NCBI GenBank assembly: GCA_964491375.1
Contig: CAZBGL010000273.1
Span: 1 to 10,713, forward strand
Reading direction: 5' to 3'
Length of the DNA: 10,713 nucleotides
Origin: CAZBGL01 sp964491375
GTDB lineage: Bacteria > Desulfobacterota > Deferrisomatia > Deferrisomatales > Deferrisomataceae
Numbering within the stretch: the first letter of the stretch is position 1; each line of letters opens with the position of its first letter. Below the pieces are notes generated by a model that saw only the letters and a program-made list of their open reading frames with translations, was not told the origin of the DNA and made no database searches. Below, in pieces: positions 1 through 6,456 of the stretch. Made by a program: the position numbers and the translations under genes.

Positions 1-1208
1 ATCGTGCCGGGAACCATCTGGGACACGGTCGTGGCCACGGTGCCGTTCGCCATGGTGCGGGCGCCGATCGGCCAGGCCGTAAAGTTCACCGGGTTGCCCA
101 GGGCGTCGACCCAGTAGTTGCGAACGAGGTCGGTGACATCCTCCTGGACTCCTCCGTAAGGGGTGAAATAGATTTTGAGCGTTCCTCCTTCCACGACGAT
201 TTTCATCCCATCCACGCCCGGCTTCTTGGGATCGTTCGCCGCCTGTTCGTAGTAACCGCCCCGCTCGAGGGTTCGAAACGACGGGGCCGGCAAGCGGTCT
301 ACACCCACTCTTACGTGATACACCCCGTTGGAATCGAGGAACCGGGCTTCCTGGACGTCTCGGTTGGCAGCCGTAATGGAAACATTGATCTCTTCACAGT
401 CCCCCGACGTTACCGGAATGGTCGGAGGATTCGTGAGGTTCCTCACCCGTACCCGAACCGGGCCGGAACTCCGTGTCCCGATCGTATTCCCCTCGAACAG
501 ATACTCGCCCACGCGGATCTCACCGCTTACCGTAAGGATGTTGGGGGCTGGATTCCCGGCGTCGTCGTAGTCGCGGAACCAGATCCCCCCGCTTCCCGGG
601 GCGAAGTACAGGTTGCCGTTGGTATGGACCCGCCCCCACGAGTTCATGGTGGGTCCGTTGTGCCACGACAGATGATCGTCGAAAAAGATGTAGTATTGGA
701 CCAACGGGGTTTCGAGCACCCGGACCACCTCGGCCAGCCGTTCGGCCCCCAGTTCGCCTTGGGCCCTTGCCTCGACCTGATACGTGTACGCGAAGTGCAG
801 GATCTGCTGGCCGTTTTCCACGGTGGTGAACAGGTACGGGGTGGGTTCGGAAGAGGGATGGGTGGGGTCGAGGGGATTGGTGATTCGAAACTCCGTGGTG
901 AACCCGTTCAAAGGATTGTCGTAGGGGTCACCCACTGATGTGCTGGGCTGGGTCCAGGTGGAGGTGGTGCCCGGGACGTAGGCACGCAGTTCCTTTCGGA
1001 AGGCAGAGAGCACCCGACCCACTCCGACCTCCAACGCTGCCTCCGCAGCGTAAAAGGCCTCCTTCGATGTGGCCTGGTTGCGAGCCAGTTGGGTGTCGAC
1101 CGTGGCGGTCAGGAGGCTGCCCGCACCCATCAAGGACAGAAGGGCCAGAATGACCATGGAGGCCACCAGCACCGTGCCCCGCTCCGCGTGGTCAGGACGT
1201 TTCCGCAT
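1..1208 (-). CDS. pilX: PilX-like minor pilin, unusually long, 3' end outside window
   Basis: The frame starts with ATG at 1208 and stays open for 402 codons to the left edge, so the C-terminus is missing. A GGAGGT ribosome site (1218-1223), overlapping the pilV stop, lies 9 bases upstream. Residues 12-35 form a hydrophobic N-terminal helix after Arg10-Gly11, followed by AFYAAEAALE (51-60), the PilX N-terminal signature. The Glu at mature position 5 found in most pilins is absent, as in GspK-type tip pilins. Known PilX proteins are roughly 150-200 residues. This one has a large extra region with the motif WGRVHTNGNLYF (191-202), of a kind I associate with long PilX-like proteins of deltaproteobacteria and with DUF4900-type proteins (recalled, not searched). 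It is last of four visible genes in the minor-pilin operon. Inferred role: part of a priming or tip complex. The PilX family call is fairly safe; the function of the C-terminal region is unknown. Confidence 0.8.
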   Translation of the reverse strand, partial: MRKRPDHAERGTVLVASMVILALLSLMGAGSLLTATVDTQLARNQATSKEAFYAAEAALEVGVGRVLSAFRKELRAYVPGTTSTWTQPSTSVGDPYDNPLNGFTTEFRITNPLDPTHPSSEPTPYLFTTVENGQQILHFAYTYQVEARAQGELGAERLAEVVRVLETPLVQYYIFFDDHLSWHNGPTMNSWGRVHTNGNLYFAPGSGGIWFRDYDDAGNPAPNILTVSGEIRVGEYLFEGNTIGTRSSGPVRVRVRNLTNPPTIPVTSGDCEEINVSITAANRDVQEARFLDSNGVYHVRVGVDRLPAPSFRTLERGGYYEQAANDPKKPGVDGMKIVVEGGTLKIYFTPYGGVQEDVTDLVRNYWVDALGNPVNFTAWPIGARTMANGTVATTVSQMVPGT

Positions 1209-1215
1209 GGATCCG

Positions 1216-1821
1216 CTACCTCCGGTACACTACGGACTCCAGATGGACCGTGTGATCGTTGCCGTACCGATCCGTCCACTGGGTTTCTACGACCAGACGG
1301 GCGTAGTCCGGGGTCCCATCAGGGGGGGAGTCCACGTCGATCGGTTCGACCGTCCATGTGCGGGTGATCGAAAAGGGCGTGCCTTCCAACGCCACGGTCT
1401 CCGAAAGCCCGTAAACCCCATCCCCAGCGGCACCGTCCCCATGGTTTCCGTCGTCGTACAGGACCTCGTACGTGGTCCCCCCCGACGTGGTCACGGGCGA
1501 CGCCGTGGCCCCGGCCAGAAGCCCGGGGATGACCAAGGGGGTGCCGGACCCAGGAGGGTCCTCTATGGATGTGTAATCCGCATCGGTACTGACCAGATAG
1601 TCGAAGTTGAACACTGAGAAACGGCCACCTTGCTCCCCCGTGGCATAGGAGCGGAGTTGTTCCATTTTTTCCTGGGCTAGGACCGTGGCCGCCGACATGA
1701 CGTGACTAAACGTGTTGGCTTTCACATAGGTGATGCTCATCCGGGCCACCGCCAGGAGTCCCACTGCAAGAACGACAAGGGCCACCAGGAGCTCGACCAG
1801 AGTGAACCCGCGGGAGCGCAT
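1216..1821 (-). CDS. pilV: PilV-like type IV pilus minor pilin (prepilin)
   Basis: The product is 201 residues from ATG at 1821. An upstream in-frame ATG at 1836 is less likely, because a GGGAGGA ribosome site (1828-1834) sits 6 bases before 1821 and this start gives the short basic leader expected of a prepilin. The leader MRSRG is followed by FTLVELLVAL, a textbook prepilin-peptidase site: cleavage after Gly5, Phe at +1, Glu at +5. Then comes the helix LVVLAVGLLAVARM and, at 47-58, a stretch (VLAQEKMEQLRS) typical of PilV. The globular part carries an unusual DDGNHGDGAAGDGVYG segment at 123-138. The start overlaps the fimT stop by one base (TGATG), implying coupled translation. Minor pilins of this class prime pilus assembly in the inner membrane. 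A PulI/GspI-type pseudopilin is the main alternative. Confidence 0.85.
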   Translation of the reverse strand: MRSRGFTLVELLVALVVLAVGLLAVARMSITYVKANTFSHVMSAATVLAQEKMEQLRSYATGEQGGRFSVFNFDYLVSTDADYTSIEDPPGSGTPLVIPGLLAGATASPVTTSGGTTYEVLYDDGNHGDGAAGDGVYGLSETVALEGTPFSITRTWTVEPIDVDSPPDGTPDYARLVVETQWTDRYGNDHTVHLESVVYRR

Positions 1822-2399
1822 CAGTATTCCTCCCACGATCCCAAGGCCGTGTTGTACCGATACAAGATCACGTGCCCGGCGCGCTTGACCTCCACGGCCC
1901 TCATGCGGTCGTTGCGGACCCCTTTGTCGCCACCGGGGATGAGGTAAACCACGCCCGGATCGACCATCATCCCGTTCGGAAGGAATGTGGCTCGTACGGG
2001 GTTTGAGCTCGTGCCGAACCGAACGGCCTGAGCGATCGGCCCGCCGTCAATGCCGGTTACGGAATTGTAATCGATGCGGACGTTCGGGAAATCCGAGCCG
2101 AGATCGATCGTCTTCACTACGGTGTTGGTCGTGGACCAATCGTTGTCGGCGTCCTCGTACACTGTGATCGTTTGTGCCGACGTGTTGAAGGCCACGTGAT
2201 GGGTGTGGTTGCGCGCGATGGCCCGCATGCGCGCCAGTTGCATCTCGGCCGCCAAGGCTCTGGCCGCACGGTCCACCCGATATTGGGGGATGTAGGCAAG
2301 AATTCCCGGCGTGATCAGTAAGCCTACGATCCCGAGTACCGCCACCGTGATCATAAGTTCCACGAGGGTGAACCCGTGAAGCCGGTTTTCGGCCCTCAT
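1821..2399 (-). CDS. fimT: FimT/GspH-like minor pilin (prepilin)
   Basis: The product is 192 residues from ATG at 2399. This start overlaps the ATPase stop (ATGA) and is preceded at 8 bases by a long GGAGGGAGGT ribosome site (2408-2417). The frame extends upstream to 2456, but that would add a leader atypical of prepilins. The prepilin site is LHG|FTLVELM with Gly9, Phe10 and Glu14, followed by a hydrophobic helix to about residue 36. The GspH/FimT domain follows: YRVDRAARALAAEMQLARMRAIARN near 40-64, a strand with the acidic turn YEDADNDW, and the late motif ATFLPNGMMVDPG. Family knowledge places it among minor pilins of type IV pili or as a GspH pseudopilin of type II secretion. Neighbouring pilV- and pilX-like genes favour the pilus. 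Size is usual for the family. Confidence 0.85.
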   Translation of the reverse strand: MRAENRLHGFTLVELMITVAVLGIVGLLITPGILAYIPQYRVDRAARALAAEMQLARMRAIARNHTHHVAFNTSAQTITVYEDADNDWSTTNTVVKTIDLGSDFPNVRIDYNSVTGIDGGPIAQAVRFGTSSNPVRATFLPNGMMVDPGVVYLIPGGDKGVRNDRMRAVEVKRAGHVILYRYNTALGSWEEY

Positions 2400-4303
2400 G
2401 CGATCCGACCTCCCTCCGCAGCCCTGCAGAGGTGCTGCGCATCCGAAGTCCTGCAACCCCCGTTCCCGCTACGTGCCCTCGGCGCGGGGGGCTCGCTACC
2501 TTCCTCCGGCGGAACCACGGCCAGTACTTCGAGGGGGGTGGTCTGCCCCACCCGTACTTTTTCAGCACCTGCTTCCAGCAAGGTGCGCATGCCCGCCTCG
2601 ATGGCCAGGACGCGTAAAGCGGCCGTAGGTTTCGCCTTGTAGATCGCCTGGGCGATCTCAGGCGTTACCCGGAAGATTTCGAAGATCCCGGTCCGGCCGA
2701 GGAAACCAGTGCGTCGGCATTTGGGACATCCCTTCCCGAACCGGATCACGAGATCCGGATCTAGGCCCAGTACACGAGCGTGTGCCGGATCGATGCCACC
2801 GGACTCCACGCAATGGGGGCACGGTGTGCGTACCAGTCGCTGGGCGACGATTCCCAGTAGGATGGACGAAAGCAGGTACGGCTCGACACCCATGTCCAAT
2901 AACCGTCCGACGCCGCTCGGTGCATCGTTCGTGTGGAGGGTGGAGAGCACCAGGTGCCCCGTGAGGGCCGCCTGGATCGCCATTCTGGCGGTCTCCGGGT
3001 CCCGGATCTCGCCCACCATGATGACATCAGGGTCCTGCCGGAGGAGGGTCCTGAGGGCAGAGGCAAACGTGAGCCCGATCTGCGGTTGCACGGCCACCTG
3101 GTTGAACGCTTCCACCACGTTCTCGATGGGGTCCTCCACCGTGCTCACGTTCCGGGCTTCCGTGGCCAGGCGGCGCAAGGCGGCATACAGGGTGGTCGTC
3201 TTGCCGGAACCGGTGGGCCCGGTGACCAAGAGGAGCCCATGGGGGTGGGAGAGGAAGTCCTCCATGGCTTCCAGATCGGTTCCCTCCAACCCCAGGTCCG
3301 GCAAGTCCTTGTCCAGGAACTGGGGGTCGAAAATTCGCAGCACGGCTTTCTCGCCAAAGGCTACCGGCAACGTGGACACCCGCAGCTCGACGGATCGCTC
3401 GTTGTATACGGTTTTGATCCGACCGTCTTGAGGGAGGCGCTTTTCCGCGATGTCCATTCGTGCCAAGGTCTTGATCCTGGAGACCAGGGCTCCGTGTACC
3501 CGCCGGGAGAACCGGTGGACGGTGTGGAGGACCCCGTCGATGCGGAGCCGGACCAGGGAGTGCTCGCGTTTCGGTTCGATGTGAATGTCGCTGGCCCGCT
3601 GGTCCAGAGCGTATCGCAGCAGATGGTCCACGGCCCGCACGATGTGGCTGTCCGCCGAATCCACCTCGGATTCGGGGCGCATCTGGAAGAACTGCTCCAG
3701 ATTGTGCAGGTCGCTCAGCTCCCCCAGGTCCCGCTCCGCCGCGGCCACGCTGGTCTTGAACCCGTAGATCTCTTGGATGACCCTGAGGATCTCGGTGCGA
3801 GGGGCGAGTCGGACACCGAGACGTTTGCCCAGGCGTTGACGTACGGTGTCGAGAGCCCCCACGTCGAACGGGTCGGCTACGGCCACGGGCACCGGGTCGG
3901 CCGTGGGGTCCAGGACTAGGATGCCGTGACGCTGGGCAAAGGCCTTGGGAAGGGCGCGGACGATCGCATCCGAGTCGAGGCGGACCGGGTCGATGTGGGC
4001 CCGGGGGATCCCGGTCATTTCGGACAAGGCCTGCATGAGGGTGTCCGCGTCCAGGGGACGGCCGGTGCCCGGCATGGACAACTCGAATGAGAGGAGGAGC
4101 TCCACCGGATCTCCGGCGACCTCGGGCCCTCGACGCCGGCTGAGTGCCGCGGCCTGGATGGAAGCCCGTTCCCGCGCAAACCGGACCTGGCGTTCATCCA
4201 GCAACTTCTTGGAGCGGCACACCTCCAGTAGAAAGTCCAGATCCAGCACCCCCCGGGGCGCCAAGGGCTCCGAACGGGGGATTTCGTGGCCTGCGGTGCT
4301 CAC
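2396..4303 (-). CDS. pilB: PilB/GspE-type filament assembly ATPase
   Basis: I chose the GTG at 4303 (635 residues) over the ATG at 4369, because AAGGAG (4312-4317) sits 8 bases before the GTG. An N-terminal region (about 1-185) resembles a degenerate MshEN/T2SSE-N domain. The ATPase core shows Walker A GPTGSGKTT at 362-370, the Asp box VEDPIE at 389-394, Walker B DVIMVGEIRD at 426-435 and the His box TGHLVLSTLHTND at 448-460. Two cysteine pairs, CPHC (495-498) and CPKC (526-529), form the zinc-binding module of extension ATPases, which PilT retraction ATPases lack. A tail of about 35 residues with two more cysteines follows the usual family end. This hexameric cytoplasmic ATPase would power filament extension. 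It is first in the minor-pilin operon and overlaps fimT by 4 bases. PilB is preferred over GspE from context only. Confidence 0.93.
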   Translation of the reverse strand: MSTAGHEIPRSEPLAPRGVLDLDFLLEVCRSKKLLDERQVRFARERASIQAAALSRRRGPEVAGDPVELLLSFELSMPGTGRPLDADTLMQALSEMTGIPRAHIDPVRLDSDAIVRALPKAFAQRHGILVLDPTADPVPVAVADPFDVGALDTVRQRLGKRLGVRLAPRTEILRVIQEIYGFKTSVAAAERDLGELSDLHNLEQFFQMRPESEVDSADSHIVRAVDHLLRYALDQRASDIHIEPKREHSLVRLRIDGVLHTVHRFSRRVHGALVSRIKTLARMDIAEKRLPQDGRIKTVYNERSVELRVSTLPVAFGEKAVLRIFDPQFLDKDLPDLGLEGTDLEAMEDFLSHPHGLLLVTGPTGSGKTTTLYAALRRLATEARNVSTVEDPIENVVEAFNQVAVQPQIGLTFASALRTLLRQDPDVIMVGEIRDPETARMAIQAALTGHLVLSTLHTNDAPSGVGRLLDMGVEPYLLSSILLGIVAQRLVRTPCPHCVESGGIDPAHARVLGLDPDLVIRFGKGCPKCRRTGFLGRTGIFEIFRVTPEIAQAIYKAKPTAALRVLAIEAGMRTLLEAGAEKVRVGQTTPLEVLAVVPPEEGSEPPAPRARSGNGGCRTSDAQHLCRAAEGGRIA

Positions 4304-4311
4304 CGGGGAAA

Positions 4312-4317
4312 CTCCTT
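4312..4317 (-). promoter_or_regulatory. Ribosome binding site fixing the ATPase start
   Basis: AAGGAG on the minus strand lies 8 bases before GTG 4303. It is the strongest Shine-Dalgarno match near the 5' end of the ATPase gene and is why the shorter GTG-initiated protein is preferred over the longer ATG form. Confidence 0.7.
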
Positions 4318-4492
4318 GTTCGGCGTTGCCGGGTTCTGATAAGTAAGGCGCGGGCCGCTTCCATGTCACACCACCCCCCTCCCCATTGCATCACCATCGG
4401 CCCGCGGATCGAAAAACTGAAGGTTCCCGCTGGGGACGGAGCGACGAAAGGCCTCTGCGGGGAGGCGGGGGCCACGGCCTGGGGATCGGATT

Positions 4493-4497
4493 GGAGG
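4493..4497 (+). promoter_or_regulatory. Ribosome binding site of the lytic transglycosylase
   Basis: GGAGG sits 7 bases before GTG 4505 and supports that non-ATG start, which also gives the protein a lipoprotein-like signal peptide. Confidence 0.7.
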
Positions 4498-4504
4498 AAC
4501 GCAA

Positions 4505-6292
4505 GTGGTCAAGGGAAAAGCCGGGTGGACCGCTGTGTTGCTCGTGTGCGCGGGGTGCGCGGCCGCCCCGGGGGTTCAGCGTTCCGCACAACCTTCCCTC
4601 CAGCAGGCACACCCACGGCCCTCCATCTCTCCCGGGAGCCAAGAGATCGAACACACAAGGGGCCGGTCGGACCAGGCAACCTCGCCGGTGCCCGGACCGG
4701 TCCGGAGCGAGCCCTTGCGTGAGGAACGGTTGCCACGCCCGCCCTCCCTCCCCGCGCCCACTCCGGGGCCTCCCCCTTCGGCGGCCGCGGAACACGCAGG
4801 AGGCCAACCCTCGGGGGGCTTTCTTCGGCGGGAGGAAGGGGGACCTCCGAGGCCTCCGACCTCTGGGGGCCCCGCGAGGACGGAGTCTGGGGGGGCCGGT
4901 ATTTCCCGGGTGGAGCGGGAACGCCCCAGGGGGGGAGGCGAGCCGGATCGTTCCGAGGTCCCCCCACCTCGAAACCCGGAAGCCACAACCGTGGCGACGG
5001 CGTTCCCCGTGCCCCAGCATCCTGCGGTGGAGTCGCTCCTGGCCGAGTTTCATCAGGGCTCACGTCGGAACGCCCTGTCCAAGGCCCTTGCCAGGGCTAT
5101 GCGATACCTTCCCATGATCCGCAAGATCCTCCGCCAGGAAGGGCTTCCAGAGGATCTGGCCTACCTGCCGTTGGTGGAGAGCCATTTCGTGCCCGACGCC
5201 CGCTCTCCGGCAGGGGCCCTGGGCCTGTGGCAGTTCATCCCCTCCACGGCCCGCCGGTGCGGACTGCGCGTGGATTGGTGGGTGGACGAGCGCCTGGATC
5301 CCGAAGCTTCCACGCGGGCCGCGGCACGGCATCTGAAGGAGCTGTACGAGCGCTTCGGAGACTGGGAGTTGGCGCTCGCAGCTTACAACGCGGGGCCAGG
5401 GGCCGTGGATCGGGCCCTGAAGCGCACCGGGGCACAGAGCTATTGGGATCTTGTCGTAACCGGGGCCTTGCGATCGGAAACCTGCCGCTATGTCCCCAAG
5501 TTCTACGCCGCGCTGGCGGTGGCCCGGGCTCCCGGCCGGTACGGGCTGAGCTGGTCGGAGGCTCCGGATCCGCTTCGATACGACACGGTCTGGGTTTCTT
5601 CCCCGGTGGACGTGGTCACGGCGGCGCGCCTTCTGGGTGTCGCTTCCCAGCATCTGCGGGAACTAAACCCTGCTCTGCTCCGGGGGTGTACACCTCCCGG
5701 GGCGGACCGATACCCGTTCCGGGTGCCCGAGGGGCGCGGTGAGGCTTTTGCTGCGGCGCTGGAGCGTGTGCCCCGGAACCAGCGGCTCTCGTTCCGGAGG
5801 TACCGCATCCGACCGGGTGACACGCTGTGGCACTTGGGCAGGAGGTTCGGGGTCAGGCCGGCCGCGATTGCGGAGCTGAACGGGATCGCGTCACCCAGAC
5901 GGCTCCTGCCCGGCCGGGAGGTGGTCATACCGGTCCCCGTGCTGGACCCCCGGGCCCGATTGGCCGGGATGCGCTCCGGAGGACGTTACGTTGTGCGGAA
6001 AGGGGACACCTTGTGGGGGATCGCCCAAAGGCATGGGGTCCGGGTACGGGACCTGCTGGCCTGGAACGGCCTGTCGGCCCGGGATGTGATTCGGCCGGGA
6101 CAAGTCCTTTGGCTAAGGAGACGTCCGAACACCGACCGGTACCACGAGCACGTGGTGGCCCAAGGGGACACCCTGTGGGGCATCGCGCGCCGCTATGGAG
6201 TGAAACTGGACGAATTGTTGCGATACAACGGCTTGACTCACGGCCACGTCCTCCGGCCCGGAGAGGTCATCCGGGTGCCCTCCGGTACCTGA
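4505..6292 (+). CDS. mltD: MltD-type membrane-bound lytic murein transglycosylase with three LysM repeats
   Basis: The product is 595 residues from GTG 4505. The N-terminus is hydrophobic with a Cys at 18 (VCAGC), a non-canonical lipobox; MltD proteins are lipoproteins. Residues about 20-165 are a low-complexity linker rich in Pro, Gly, Arg and Glu. The SLT domain follows (about 185-315), with catalytic Glu225 in LPLVESHF, GLWQFIPSTA (240-249) and AYNAG (293-297), the family 1 lytic transglycosylase motifs. A degenerate LysM-like segment (about 358-410) has the MltD features LNPALLRGCTPP. Three clear LysM domains follow (about 433-477, 495-538, 549-592), each with GDTLW. Family role: cleaves the glycan strand between MurNAc and GlcNAc with 1,6-anhydro formation, in the periplasm, while LysM binds peptidoglycan. 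It is divergent from the pilus operon. The domain call is very firm; the precise cellular task is inferred. Confidence 0.93.
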   Translation: MVKGKAGWTAVLLVCAGCAAAPGVQRSAQPSLQQAHPRPSISPGSQEIEHTRGRSDQATSPVPGPVRSEPLREERLPRPPSLPAPTPGPPPSAAAEHAGGQPSGGFLRREEGGPPRPPTSGGPARTESGGAGISRVERERPRGGGEPDRSEVPPPRNPEATTVATAFPVPQHPAVESLLAEFHQGSRRNALSKALARAMRYLPMIRKILRQEGLPEDLAYLPLVESHFVPDARSPAGALGLWQFIPSTARRCGLRVDWWVDERLDPEASTRAAARHLKELYERFGDWELALAAYNAGPGAVDRALKRTGAQSYWDLVVTGALRSETCRYVPKFYAALAVARAPGRYGLSWSEAPDPLRYDTVWVSSPVDVVTAARLLGVASQHLRELNPALLRGCTPPGADRYPFRVPEGRGEAFAAALERVPRNQRLSFRRYRIRPGDTLWHLGRRFGVRPAAIAELNGIASPRRLLPGREVVIPVPVLDPRARLAGMRSGGRYVVRKGDTLWGIAQRHGVRVRDLLAWNGLSARDVIRPGQVLWLRRRPNTDRYHEHVVAQGDTLWGIARRYGVKLDELLRYNGLTHGHVLRPGEVIRVPSGT

Positions 6293-6299
6293 TCGCCCG

Positions 6300-6329
6300 T
6301 TGACACGAACGCGGGGGGTTTGCTAGATA
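6300..6329 (+). promoter_or_regulatory. Probable sigma70 promoter of the envelope cassette
   Basis: A perfect TTGACA (6300-6305) begins 8 bases after the transglycosylase stop. After an 18-base spacer, TAGATA (6324-6329) follows and is preceded by TG in the extended -10 position (TGC-TAGATA). The -10 matches consensus at only three of six positions. Transcription starting near 6336 would give a leader of roughly 80-120 bases before the beta-barrel gene. The placement suggests the downstream genes form a separate operon from the transglycosylase. Confidence 0.55.
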
Positions 6330-6456
6330 CCCGTGCAGTTCGTTTGGCTGGGGAGTGGGGTTGGTTTTTTGGGGCGTTCGGGTGTTCCAATAAGGTGAAA
6401 GTTCGAAAAGGGGGCGAGTGAAGCGATCCCGAACAGGCGAGGAGCATAGGAACCGA

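Larger units (their letters stand above)
4304..4504. other. Divergent intergenic region between pilus operon and lytic transglycosylase
   Basis: These 201 bases carry the 5' ends of two opposed transcription units, so promoters for both should lie here. I cannot identify a convincing sigma70 pair: a minus-strand GTGACA (4364-4369) and a plus-strand TTGCAT (4386-4391) each lack a good -10 partner. No sigma54 GG-N10-GC box was found. The 80 bases before the transglycosylase can form hairpins (4423-4428 with 4432-4437; 4451-4455 with 4462-4466), and an alternative pairing AGGCC 4449-4453 with GGCCT 4476-4480. This is compatible with a structured leader but is not proof of one. Confidence 0.5.

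Noticed and set aside
315..938. Plus-strand open frame of 207 codons opposite the pilX-like gene
   Set aside because: The minus-strand frame has a prepilin N-terminus, a ribosome site and operon context; the plus-strand product shows no domain.
2933..3919. Long open frame (328 codons) on the plus strand opposite the ATPase gene
   Set aside because: It is antisense to a gene with unambiguous ATPase motifs, has no recognisable domain, and is a normal by-product of GC-rich codon usage.
2396..4303. Type II secretion GspE with pseudopilins
   Set aside because: ATPase motifs cannot separate PilB from GspE, but the pilV- and pilX-like neighbours and absence of gspD/gspF/gspG here favour a type IV pilus; not strictly excluded.
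4340..4400. Sigma54 promoter for the pilus operon
   Set aside because: TGG...GC pairs are present on the minus strand but the spacing is not GG-N10-GC.
4411..4480. GEMM c-di-GMP riboswitch
   Set aside because: Only a short GACGAAAGGCC resemblance; the conserved 5' GGCAAACC element and the tetraloop receptor pairing are not found. Kept only as a low-level finding about leader structure.
4391..5053. Minus-strand open frames opposite the transglycosylase linker
   Set aside because: The region is very GC-rich and open in several frames; only the plus-strand frame links a lipoprotein signal to SLT and LysM domains.
6306..6345. Rho-independent terminator after the transglycosylase
   Set aside because: CGAAC (6306-6310) and a later GTTCG can pair, but the stem is short and interrupted and no T-run follows; the promoter reading fits better.
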